From the NCBI GenBank assembly GCA_965230065.1, contig OZ245942.1, forward strand, positions 5,022,001 to 5,086,000: 64,000 nucleotides of DNA. Direction: 5' to 3'. The position numbers and the translations under genes are program-made. The notes under the pieces were generated by a model, which saw only the letters and a list, made by a program, of their open reading frames with translations, was not told where the DNA came from and made no database searches. The number at the start of each line of letters is the position of its first letter. The first letter of the stretch is position 1. Shown here one piece after another: positions 53,488 to 60,826 of the stretch. Source of the stretch: G965230065 sp965230065. GTDB lineage: Bacteria; Bacteroidota; Bacteroidia; Cytophagales; Cyclobacteriaceae.

Positions 53488-55542
53488 ATGACCTTAAAAT
53501 CTTTACCTTTAATTTGCTTTGTCTTTTTATTAAGCATTGCAGCCAACGCACAAATTCAAATTGATTCATCTCCCTATAAAATTGCCCTGAGCTTTGACGG
53601 AAATGCCCATGATGCAGATGACATCATAGCGGCCCCTTTTGCCATGGCCATGATTGCTGAAGGAGGCCTGCAAGACAGGGTAGTGCATATAGATTACAGT
53701 AACCATATCTGGCATGACAGTGGCAATACCAACGACTCAATTGAAGATCAGGTAGCTGCCATGCGCAATGCGGTTGACGGTGCTGCCAGCCGGTGGAATT
53801 ACACACAAAATGTGTTTTACGAAGTTCGGGTTGCTGCCATGCTGGAAGCCGCAAAAATTAACTTTGCTGCCAGGGTAGCCGAAGCGTACAATGCAGGAGA
53901 GCAATTATATTATATTTTGGGTGGCCCCATGGAAGTGCCTTACCAGTGCATTGAGGCAGTACCTGTAGCGCAAAGGGGTAGTATCACGGCAGTCTCGCAT
54001 TCAACCTGGAATGAAACCCATGGACATTCAGGTTCCAGAACCTGGGAAGATATCATCAGTACCGGTGTGAAATCGGTGCAAATTGCCGATCAGAATGAAT
54101 ACGATTGTAAAGCATGCACCGATGACGATGATATGAGCACCAAGCAATTCTCAAAATGGGAGTGGATGGAAAATATGGGAGGGAATTACGAGTGGCTGTT
54201 CAACCGGAACCCTTTCTGGAGTAAATTTGACCCCTCAGATGCCGGCATGACCTGGTGGGTGATTACCGGGAGGCCGGGCATTGGAAGCGAAGAAAACCCG
54301 GAAAACCTTCGGGATAATAAAGACGAAAACTTGTATGCAAGCCCTCTCAAAGTAGAAGATTTATTCAAAAACGGCCCGGATAACGGTAATGCGGGAGGAG
54401 GCACTATTCCAACAACTGATAAGATTGAAGCTGAATTTTTTGAAGTACAATCTGGTATACAAACACAGGCTACCGCTGATGTTGGGGGAGGAGATAATGT
54501 GGGCTGGATCGAAAATGGTGATTGGGTTGAATACAATATCAACATGGCTGAGGAAGGGCTTTATGAGGTTGCTTTCAGGGTAGCTTCTGATACCGATGGC
54601 GGGGCTATTGTACTAAGTATAAACGGTAACGAGCTGGGAACCGTCAATGTGCCTGGCACAGGTGATTGGCAACAATGGATTACGGTAACAACCCAGGTCG
54701 AACTAAATAGTGGCCCTCAGGTTTTACAACTGGAGTTTACAGGAGGCAACGGATATTTGTTTAATATCAATTGGTTAGCGTTTGTGATGGCTGATGAGCC
54801 GGCCCCACCACCTTCTACACAGTATTTCTATATCGTAAATAAGAAAACCGGCAAGAAAATTTCACCTGAAACCGGCAGTGATAACGCCAAAATTGTGCAG
54901 GCACCGGCTACCTGGACAAGCGATATCGTACAGTGGGAACAGGTTTTTACAAAAGATGAGTATTTCTATTTAAAAAACCGGGCAACGGGGAAGTATTTCA
55001 GGCCTAAAGACCATAACGATTTTGCTGATATTTTACAAAAACCTACCTCTTATGGTGGAAAATGGACACAATGGAAAATAGTGGATACCGGGGATGGATA
55101 TTTCCATTTGGAAAACCGGGGGTGTGGTAAGCGTATCCGGGCCCAGTCAGAAGATGATCTGGAAACTGGAGGGGATCCGAGGATTGAACTTGCGCCCAAA
55201 AGCTGGGAGGGCAATTGGGTAAGATGGGAGTTTATACCGGTTGGCGCTACAGCCCGGCAACTGGCAAAAACTGAAAAGACAAAGGTAAAGCCAGCGGTGA
55301 ATGCTGAACTGCAAACAGCTTTACCTGCTTCGCCTGAAATTACGGTATATCCTAATCCGGCATCAAACTATCTGCATGTGGCTGGAATCCCGGAAAATGC
55401 ACAGCTACAGGTGTTTGACCTGATGGGCAGGGAGCTGGTGCATGCGGTTGGCAAAAAAACCGTAGATATTGCGGCACTGCCCGGGGGAATTTATTTGCTT
55501 TCGGTGGATGGAAAACACAAGCAAAGGTTCCTGAAAAAGTAA
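53488..55542 (+). CDS. T9SS-secreted protein with CBM6 and ricin-like domains
   Basis: 684 residues. Signal peptide ends SIAANAQ (about residue 22). Residues ~28-300 form an unnamed domain beginning KIALSFDGNAHDADDIIAAPFAMAMI, whose D-G-N-x-H-D-x-D-D cluster recalls the metal site of nucleoside hydrolases. Residues ~312-440 are a CBM6 carbohydrate-binding module (KIEAEFFEVQSGIQ, VGWIENGDWVEYNINM, LEFTGGNGYLFNINWLAF). Residues ~445-590 are a ricin/fascin-like beta-trefoil with repeated YFYLKNRATGKYF and YFHLENRGCGKRI. The end is a T9SS type A sorting domain (ITVYPNPASNYLHV ... FLKK). It is probably a secreted glycan-acting or glycan-binding protein, and its tie to the amine cluster is unclear. 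Confidence 0.88.
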   Translation: MTLKSLPLICFVFLLSIAANAQIQIDSSPYKIALSFDGNAHDADDIIAAPFAMAMIAEGGLQDRVVHIDYSNHIWHDSGNTNDSIEDQVAAMRNAVDGAASRWNYTQNVFYEVRVAAMLEAAKINFAARVAEAYNAGEQLYYILGGPMEVPYQCIEAVPVAQRGSITAVSHSTWNETHGHSGSRTWEDIISTGVKSVQIADQNEYDCKACTDDDDMSTKQFSKWEWMENMGGNYEWLFNRNPFWSKFDPSDAGMTWWVITGRPGIGSEENPENLRDNKDENLYASPLKVEDLFKNGPDNGNAGGGTIPTTDKIEAEFFEVQSGIQTQATADVGGGDNVGWIENGDWVEYNINMAEEGLYEVAFRVASDTDGGAIVLSINGNELGTVNVPGTGDWQQWITVTTQVELNSGPQVLQLEFTGGNGYLFNINWLAFVMADEPAPPPSTQYFYIVNKKTGKKISPETGSDNAKIVQAPATWTSDIVQWEQVFTKDEYFYLKNRATGKYFRPKDHNDFADILQKPTSYGGKWTQWKIVDTGDGYFHLENRGCGKRIRAQSEDDLETGGDPRIELAPKSWEGNWVRWEFIPVGATARQLAKTEKTKVKPAVNAELQTALPASPEITVYPNPASNYLHVAGIPENAQLQVFDLMGRELVHAVGKKTVDIAALPGGIYLLSVDGKHKQRFLKK

Positions 55543-55594
55543 AAATTAGCGTGCGGGTTTTTTGTCCTGCATCCTTATTGATGTGTGAGAAATG

Positions 55595-55632
55595 AAAAAT
55601 TCCCCGGGGCGTTGCCATAGGGAATTTTTTTT
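55595..55632 (+). terminator. Intrinsic terminator after the CBM6 gene
   Basis: 10-bp stem aaaaattccc (55595-55604) / gggaattttt (55620-55629), with a 15-base loop that itself contains CCGG pairing, followed by a T-run to 55632. It lies 53 bp after the CBM6 gene stop, so the following dehydrogenase gene should have its own promoter. Confidence 0.8.
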
Positions 55633-55696
55633 GTAATATGCCCCGTTATTGAGTATATGCTATGAATCCTTAAATCGTTACTTATTCTGATAGCTT

Positions 55697-56854
55697 ATGA
55701 CCATATTCTCACCTGACAAAATCTACCAATATAACTTCCCCACTGTCATTCGCTTTGGGGTGGGTGCTATCCGGGAATTAGCCTTTTATTTAAAGGCAGA
55801 AAATATCAAAGCCCCTTTGGTGGTTACCGACCCAAATGTGGCTGAGCTGGGTTTTTTCAAAATGATCGTGAACGACCTGAAAGCGCAGGGACTGCAGGCA
55901 GCAGTTTTTCATGATATTTCCAAAAACCCGGTGAAGTCGGATGTGTTGAAAGGCAGGGATGCTTATGAAACTGCTAAGTCTGATGCGATTGTGGGCATTG
56001 GTGGGGGGGCTGCCCTGGATGTGGCCCGGGCCATCGCCCTCAGCATAAACAACCGCCGAGATTTGTTTGTGTATGACGACCTCATCGGGGGCGACCGGTA
56101 CGTTACCGAACCCATTCCCCATTTTGTAACCGTGCCCACCACTTCCGGCACGGGCAGCGAAGTAGGGCGAAGCGCCATCATTTCGGAAGACGATACCAAA
56201 CGGAAACGTATTTTATTTCACCCTACTCTGATGGCAAAAATAGTGTTTGCCGACCCTGCCCTCACTTTTGATTTACCGCCTTTTATCACTGCAGCTACGG
56301 GTATGGATGCCCTTACGCACAATATGGAGGCTTATCTGGCAAAAAATTACCATCCCATGGCCGATGGCATCGCCCTGGAAGGCATTCGCCTGATTGCCAA
56401 TTCGCTGGAAAAAGCGGTGAATAACCCCGATGCCGTATCCCGGGCCGATATGATGCTGGCTTCCCTCATGGGGGCGGTGGCTTTTCAGAAGGGGCTGGGC
56501 GTAGTACACTCTTTGGCACACCCCCTCTCTACCTTGCTGGATATGCACCACGGACTGGCCAATGCTATTTGCCTGCCCTATGGTATGGAATTTAATATAG
56601 CAGGTTTTGAAGACCGGTTTGCTGCCATGGCAAAAGTCATGGGTTTACAGGAAACCAGTGGTGAAGCAGTGGTGCAGGCCCTTTTTGCTTTCAATGAAAA
56701 AATAGGATTGCCCACCCGGTTGGTTGAGCAGGGTGTGAAAAAAGAGCACTTAGAACCTTTGTCTGAACTGGCCGAAGCAGATTTTGCCCACCCGAACAAC
56801 CCGAAGCCTGTGCGTCGGGATGATTTTCTGAAACTGTACCAAAAGGCTTTATGA
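55697..56854 (+). CDS. Iron-containing alcohol dehydrogenase
   Basis: A 385-residue group III metal-dependent alcohol dehydrogenase. The NAD-binding motif is VGIGGGAALDVARAIAL, followed by PTTSGTGSEVGRSAII. The metal site is formed by the Asp in LTHNMEAYLAKNYHPMADGIA and the histidines in GVVHSLAHPLSTLLDMHHGLANA. Length is normal. It overlaps the next gene by four bases (ATGA), so the two are translationally coupled. In the proposed pathway it would oxidise the hydroxyl of a gamma-glutamylated amino-alcohol to the aldehyde. Family members also act on simple alcohols, so this assignment is contextual. Confidence 0.93.
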   Translation: MTIFSPDKIYQYNFPTVIRFGVGAIRELAFYLKAENIKAPLVVTDPNVAELGFFKMIVNDLKAQGLQAAVFHDISKNPVKSDVLKGRDAYETAKSDAIVGIGGGAALDVARAIALSINNRRDLFVYDDLIGGDRYVTEPIPHFVTVPTTSGTGSEVGRSAIISEDDTKRKRILFHPTLMAKIVFADPALTFDLPPFITAATGMDALTHNMEAYLAKNYHPMADGIALEGIRLIANSLEKAVNNPDAVSRADMMLASLMGAVAFQKGLGVVHSLAHPLSTLLDMHHGLANAICLPYGMEFNIAGFEDRFAAMAKVMGLQETSGEAVVQALFAFNEKIGLPTRLVEQGVKKEHLEPLSELAEADFAHPNNPKPVRRDDFLKLYQKAL

Positions 56855-57594
56855 TAAAAATAGGTGTATCTTCCTGCTTTATGTACCCGGATGAAACCCG
56901 GATAGTGTTTTCAAAAAAGCATTTGTGTTATCTGGAGCGGGACATGGCCCGTTACCTGGCCCGTCCCGATGTATTGCCCTTGCTGATTCCTGACCTGGAA
57001 GGGCAGGCCCTGGTGAATTTTCTGGGAGAAATGGATGGTTTTGTGTTTCAGGGGGGCACTGATCTGGCGCCTGAAACCTACGGGGAAACACCCATCGGCA
57101 AATGGAAAGGAGATGCACACCGGGATGCTTACGAACTGAAAATCATGGATTATGCCATCCAACATGAGAAGCCTGTGTATGGCATTTGCAGGGGCTTTCA
57201 GGTGATGAATGTGTATTTTGGGGGCACACTCTATCAGGATATTGCCACTCAGTTTCCTGAAGCCATCCAGCACCGGGATGCTGCCCAATACGACCAGTTA
57301 TTGCATGAGATTGAACTGGTGCCTGATAAGCTACTGCACAAACTCCATGTATCTGAAATTTCAAGAAAAGTAAACTCTGTCCACCACCAGGGCGTGAAAA
57401 CACTGGGCAAAAACCTGGAAGTACTGGCCACCTCCAAAGCCGACCGAATGATAGAAGCCTTTCAATGGGCCAAAGTTCCGGCTGGGAAGGTCATTGGCGT
57501 ACAATGGCACCCCGAGTTTTTTCACAATGCCCCGGAACCCTTATTGGATGCCGAAGCTGTGTACGATTGTTTTTTGGAGTATTGCAAAAAATAG
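56851..57594 (+). CDS. Gamma-glutamyl-gamma-aminobutyrate hydrolase family protein (PuuD-like)
   Basis: A 247-residue class-I glutamine-amidotransferase-fold hydrolase. The nucleophile is the cysteine in YGICRGFQVMNVYFGGTLYQD (near residue 112), and the catalytic His and Glu are in GVQWHPEFF. FVFQGGTDLAPETYGE is the PuuD-type oxyanion and specificity region. PuuD enzymes split the gamma-glutamyl bond at the end of gamma-glutamylated polyamine pathways. Here it would release glutamate from the oxidised product. It overlaps the dehydrogenase gene by four bases and is the last gene of the cluster. Confidence 0.92.
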   Translation: MIKIGVSSCFMYPDETRIVFSKKHLCYLERDMARYLARPDVLPLLIPDLEGQALVNFLGEMDGFVFQGGTDLAPETYGETPIGKWKGDAHRDAYELKIMDYAIQHEKPVYGICRGFQVMNVYFGGTLYQDIATQFPEAIQHRDAAQYDQLLHEIELVPDKLLHKLHVSEISRKVNSVHHQGVKTLGKNLEVLATSKADRMIEAFQWAKVPAGKVIGVQWHPEFFHNAPEPLLDAEAVYDCFLEYCKK

Positions 57595-57645
57595 AAATGA
57601 ACACACTGTTGGCATCTGGCTCCAGAGGTTGAAAATTAATACCAC

Positions 57646-57732
57646 TTATCGGTCTGGGCGACCCCGTCAGACCGCTCTTATGCTTCTGAAAACGGTCCGC
57701 CGTCGCGATAGCGGTCAGATTGATTTACGAGA
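57646..57732. repeat. Dispersed intergenic repeat, copy B
   Basis: Shares with copy A (36344-36402), in the same order, TTATCGGTC, GTCAGrCCGCT, TAGCGGTC and TTTACGAGAA, with a longer middle. CCGCT and AGCGG form inverted arms in both copies. Confidence 0.55.
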
Positions 57733-57747
57733 ATTCCATATTATTTT

Positions 57748-57783
57748 TCAACGCTCGGGGATGCTTCAACGCTCGGGGATGCC
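57748..57783. repeat. Tandem 18-bp direct repeat
   Basis: Two copies of tcaacgctcggggatgcY (57748-57765 and 57766-57783), differing only at the last base. Confidence 0.85.
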
Positions 57784-57809
57784 TGCACCAGTAATTTGTA
57801 TCCTTTCCC

Positions 57810-57896
57810 GTGGGCTGTGTCCTAACAGCCCACACACCCACCATGTCTGTGAGGACCGGCAGTCGCCATCGCTCCGGCGACCTGGTGCGCGCCAGG
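57810..57896. repeat. Cluster of three GC-rich hairpins
   Basis: gtgggctgt/acagcccac (57810-57818 / 57825-57833), gtcgcc/ggcgac (57862-57867 / 57876-57881) and cctgg/ccagg (57881-57885 / 57892-57896). The composition contrasts with the AT-rich genes to the right. It may be a REP-like cluster or a structured RNA; neither can be shown. Confidence 0.5.
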
Positions 57897-58069
57897 CGGC
57901 ACAGGCCTTGGGGGCGGAAAAAAACAGGATGAAAATTACCGAAACAATTTATTTTCAATTTCAAATAGAGTTAGCGCCTATCTGGACAGAAGAAAGCCTT
58001 CTTAGAGGTAGTGGGGGAATAAGATATAGGTTTTAAATAGGGAGCAAAACTTGGTCGCTCAATAATCCT

Positions 58070-58203
58070 GTGGCTAACAGCATATAAAAACAATGCTTAA
58101 GACTCTTTTAATATGAAAGTCCGCGCTTTCTTGCTACGCCTGATTGTCCGGCGGACAATCAAACTCGCCAGCTCGCACTGTTTTTATACAGGATGTTATA
58201 GAC
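58070..58203. repeat. Imperfect inverted repeat, attC-like in size
   Basis: The left arm starting GTGGCTAACAGCATATAAAA and the arm ending TATACAGGATGTTATAGAC are imperfect complements sharing TATAAAAACArTGC and TAACA blocks. Between them is a 19-base near-perfect palindrome, gattgtccg-g-cggacaatc (58142-58160). The 134-bp size and bulged arms recall integron attC sites, but the core motifs are not canonical. It abuts the fur-like gene end. Confidence 0.45.
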
Positions 58204-58217
58204 AATATAAAACAACC

Positions 58218-58592
58218 CTACGAACAATTACTACAAGTTCCAGTCAGAACACAATTTGCGTTTTGGACTTCATAACCTTTAGGAACTGAATAATGAACGG
58301 GAGTTTCCAGACATTCAATCGTATCACACGACAAACACCGAAAATGAAAATGATACTGAATTACTTCGGGTTTCTCGCATTTTTTGCAAATGGCAAAATA
58401 TTGCTTACCATCTTCTGCAACAATCTTATGAACTAATTCGTCCTCACAAAATCTGTTCAATACCCTATAAATCGTAGCTCTATTGATGTCAATATCCAAT
58501 TGTCTTTCAATAGCATCTTGACTCAAAGCTTTTCTCGAGCTTAATAGCAAGTTTAGGACCGCTTCCTTTGTTGGTGTATTTCTTCTATTCAT
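58218..58592 (-). CDS. Fur-family metal- or peroxide-responsive repressor
   Basis: A 124-residue transcriptional regulator. Winged-helix part: TKEAVLNLLLSSRKALSQDAIERQL, then INRATIYRVLNRFCEDELVHKI, the family recognition helix. The dimer/metal part has YHFHFRCLSCDTIECLE, with clustered His/Cys ligands and a CxxC, and a second CSNCS pair at the C-terminus that completes a structural zinc site. Shorter than classical Fur (~140-150), as is typical for the Bacteroidota group of small Fur-like proteins. It is divergent from the flavoprotein gene, and a 15-bp palindrome in the shared 64-bp region is a likely binding site. The sensed signal (zinc, iron or peroxide) cannot be told from sequence. Confidence 0.92.
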   Translation of the reverse strand: MNRRNTPTKEAVLNLLLSSRKALSQDAIERQLDIDINRATIYRVLNRFCEDELVHKIVAEDGKQYFAICKKCEKPEVIQYHFHFRCLSCDTIECLETPVHYSVPKGYEVQNANCVLTGTCSNCS

Positions 58593-58602
58593 AATTTGCT
58601 AA

Positions 58603-58642
58603 TGCGACATTGTTGCAATAATACGAAAATTCTGTATCTTTG
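58603..58642 (+). promoter_or_regulatory. Promoter with overlapping palindromic candidate operator
   Basis: TTG at 58613-58615, a 19-bp spacer and TATCTTTG at 58635-58642 form a consensus Bacteroidota promoter for the flavoprotein operon. The inverted repeat tgcgac-att-gttgca (58603-58617, one mismatch) covers the -33 element and lies 10 bp from the regulator start codon. A Fur-family dimer bound there would block both genes. Confidence 0.65.
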
Positions 58643-58656
58643 TCAAAAATTAGAGT

Positions 58657-59667
58657 ATGGGTAAAACAACTACAAGAAGAGAATTTGTAAAGCATTGTTC
58701 GCTATCTGTTCCAGCTCTTGCGTTACCTACACCAATTACTCTCTTTGCTAAATACAACGAAATGGATAAAAAAGAATTTGAAGTAATAATATTAGGGGGA
58801 AGTTATGCAGGGCTCTCAGCGGCAATGACTTTAGGCCGCTCACTCAGAAAGACATTGATAATAGATGCAGGAAAACCGTGTAATCGTCAAACACCACATT
58901 CTCATAATTTTCTTACCCAAGACGGAAGTACCCCAAAGGAAATTTCGGAAGTTGCCAAAAGCCAATTAATGAAATATGACAGTTTAAAATTTTATGAAGG
59001 GGTTGCTGTCAGTGGTAAGAGAATTTCAGAAGGCTTTGAAATCACTACCTCAAATGGAGATATGTTCACGGCAAAGAAATTGGTTTTTGCCACAGGAATT
59101 AAAGACTTAATGCCAGATATAAAGGGCTTTGCTGATTGTTGGGGAATTTCAGTAGTGCATTGTCCCTATTGCCACGGTTACGAAATTAGAAACAAAAAGA
59201 CAGCCATAATTGCCAATGGAGACAAAGCATTTCACCTCACTTCTTTAGTAAACAATTTGAGTAAGGAAATTATGATATTGACTTCAGGAACAAAGGACTT
59301 TGAAGAAAGGCAACTCGAGAAATTAGAGCAACACCATATTAAGATCATTGAGAAAGAAATTTCAGCTATTGAACACAAAAATGGGCAATTAGAAAAAATT
59401 GTTTTCAAAGATGGCAGTACAGAAAATTTTGAATGTGCCTATGGCTCTATTCCATTTGAGCAAAACTCTACCATACCAAAAGAATTAGGTTGTAAGCTCA
59501 CAGAACACGGACACATAGAAGTGAATTTTATGCAAAAAACCACAGAAGATGGAATTTTTGCCTGTGGCGACAACAGTTCAATGATGCGTTCGGTTGCTAA
59601 TGCGGTGTATGGCGGAAACATTACAGGAGCGATGATTAACAATGAACTTACTCAAGAAAGTTTTTGA
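58657..59667 (+). CDS. Thioredoxin-reductase-like NAD(P)/FAD-dependent oxidoreductase
   Basis: 336 residues from ATG 58657, placed only ~8 bp after the predicted transcription start. An internal ATG at 58762 (MDKKEFEVIILGG) would give the bare enzyme. The longer form adds a twin-arginine-like leader (TTTRREFVKHCSLSVPALA), unusual for this class. The FAD motif is VIILGGSYAGLSAAMTLGR, then the redox pair CPYCHG (VVHCPYCHGYEIRN), and GIFACGDNSSMMRSVANAVYGG near the end for FAD. The canonical second GxGxxG NADPH motif is weak (IIANGDKAFHLT), as in many TrxR-like proteins of this type. It heads a tightly packed three-gene operon. Confidence 0.9.
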   Translation: MGKTTTRREFVKHCSLSVPALALPTPITLFAKYNEMDKKEFEVIILGGSYAGLSAAMTLGRSLRKTLIIDAGKPCNRQTPHSHNFLTQDGSTPKEISEVAKSQLMKYDSLKFYEGVAVSGKRISEGFEITTSNGDMFTAKKLVFATGIKDLMPDIKGFADCWGISVVHCPYCHGYEIRNKKTAIIANGDKAFHLTSLVNNLSKEIMILTSGTKDFEERQLEKLEQHHIKIIEKEISAIEHKNGQLEKIVFKDGSTENFECAYGSIPFEQNSTIPKELGCKLTEHGHIEVNFMQKTTEDGIFACGDNSSMMRSVANAVYGGNITGAMINNELTQESF

Positions 59668-59668
59668 T

Positions 59669-59914
59669 ATGGTCGGAGTATTTATTACCAACATAAAATC
59701 AGAAATTCTCTCAAAAGAAATTCTGCGATTTTTAGAAAGCAACTATCCAAATCTAAAAATCAAGTTCGACTTGGAAGATTTTCACGAGCCTTACCCTTGC
59801 GGACATTCTATTTTGAGAATTGAAGGAGAGTTAATTGACACAAATTCCATTTCTCAACAACTTAAAACGAAAGGAATTGAATGTGAACTATTAGAAGATA
59901 AAATTTGTGTGTAG
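59669..59914 (+). CDS. Small ferredoxin-fold (HMA-like) protein of unknown function
   Basis: 81 residues from ATG 59669, one base after the flavoprotein stop. A start at 59642 inside that gene is possible but less likely. The sequence MVGVFITNIKSEILSKEIL followed by KFDLEDFHEPYPCGHSILRI and LKTKGIECELLED has the beta-alpha-beta-beta-alpha-beta layout of heavy-metal-associated domains. It resembles a Bacteroidota group with FDLED...ILRI that lacks the CxxC metal motif. Two cysteines (PCGH, ECEL) remain. The family assignment is from memory of that pattern. It ends one base before the methyltransferase ATG. Confidence 0.65.
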   Translation: MVGVFITNIKSEILSKEILRFLESNYPNLKIKFDLEDFHEPYPCGHSILRIEGELIDTNSISQQLKTKGIECELLEDKICV

Positions 59915-59915
59915 T

Positions 59916-60518
59916 ATGACAGAATTTTGGGAAGAAGTATTTAACGATAAACAAGAAATGTGGGGAATGGAACCTGCAAAATCAACTCTATTGACAAAAG
60001 ATTTCTTCATAGAAAAATCCATAAAAAACATTCTCATTCCAGGAATTGGATACGGACGAAATGCCCAACCGTTTATAGAAACAGGAATGACAATCGCCGG
60101 GATTGAGATTTCAAAAACAGCAATTGAACTTGCAAGAAAACATTACGGAACTGAAATGACCATTTATCATGGTTCTGTAACCGATATGCCTTTTGACAGC
60201 AAAAAGTATAACGGAATTTTTTGTTATGCTCTCATTCACTTATTGGACAATGAAGAAAGAAAAAAACTAATCCAAAACTGCTACAACCAACTGATTGAAA
60301 ATGGATATATGGTTTTTACTGCAATAACAAAAGAAGCACCGAATTTTGGAAAAGGGGAACTTATCAGCAAAGACCGTTATGAATTTCACAAAGGAGCAAA
60401 AATATTTTACTATGACAAAGAATCCGTAAAAGCGGAATTTGAAAAGTTTGGACTTTTTGAAATTATAGAAGTGTCTGAAAACCAGCCAATGTATCTGATT
60501 AAATGCCAAAAAGAGTAA
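59916..60518 (+). CDS. Class I SAM-dependent methyltransferase (TPMT/TehB-like)
   Basis: 200 residues from ATG 59916; a GTG nine bases upstream would overlap the previous stop. The SAM motif I is NILIPGIGYGRNAQPFIETG, then GIEISKTAIELARKHYG (acidic loop), SVTDMPFDSKKYNGIFCYALIHLL and a C-terminal YFEKFGLFEIIEVSE-type strand. The W-rich N-terminus EFWEEVFNDKQEMWGMEPA is like thiopurine methyltransferases and tellurite/selenite-detoxifying relatives. The substrate is not determined. It lies in an operon with a flavoprotein and an HMA-like protein under a Fur-family regulator, suggesting a stress or metalloid response. Confidence 0.85.
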   Translation: MTEFWEEVFNDKQEMWGMEPAKSTLLTKDFFIEKSIKNILIPGIGYGRNAQPFIETGMTIAGIEISKTAIELARKHYGTEMTIYHGSVTDMPFDSKKYNGIFCYALIHLLDNEERKKLIQNCYNQLIENGYMVFTAITKEAPNFGKGELISKDRYEFHKGAKIFYYDKESVKAEFEKFGLFEIIEVSENQPMYLIKCQKE

Positions 60519-60826
60519 AAAATACTGCCCACAACTTTATATATAAGCCATAGCGGAGTTCATGCTTCATCTATGGCTTTTTTTGTATATTTAAGGTCTG
60601 TGAAACAAGTCGAAAGGTTAGTGCACGAAAATCCACTACGGCTCATATACGTGACCGTTCCAACAGTTAAATCAATGAGTAAAGCCCGTCTAATAAAAAG
60701 ATTAAAATGATATTATCCAACGGAAAGATTCCATACATATTTCACCTTTCCTTTCTGTGTAAAATTTATTAATGCGCATTTTATACTGAACGTTGCCGAT
60801 GAACAAGTAACTTAAAAATTATCGCT
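60519..60826. other. Intergenic region closing the accessory module
   Basis: 308 bp without a gene. The first part is the terminator below inside a longer imperfect inverted repeat (about 60528-60602). The rest (cgttccaacagttaa and following) holds no recognised feature. Confidence 0.5.
60546..60584 (+). terminator. Intrinsic terminator of the flavoprotein-methyltransferase operon
   Basis: agccatag (60546-60553) pairs with ctatggct (60571-60578). The loop can itself pair, and a T-run continues to 60584. It sits 27 bp after the methyltransferase stop. Confidence 0.85.

Larger units (their letters stand above)
57595..58217. other. Repeat-rich, GC-shifted intergenic region
   Basis: 623 bp with no credible gene. 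In order it contains the dispersed repeat copy B (57646-57732), a tandem 18-mer (57748-57783), three GC-rich hairpins (57810-57896), and an imperfect inverted repeat with an internal hairpin (58070-58203). Open frames through it share no codon bias or motif with real genes. Confidence 0.65.

Noticed and set aside
57725..57964. Minus-strand open frame through the GC-rich hairpins
   Set aside because: Its translation is a by-product of the tandem 18-mer and hairpins (PRALKHPRALK), with no start context.
57494..58036. Open frame of 180 codons running from inside the PuuD-like gene into the repeat region
   Set aside because: It starts out of frame inside a real gene, crosses tandem repeats and hairpins, and shows no protein-like pattern.
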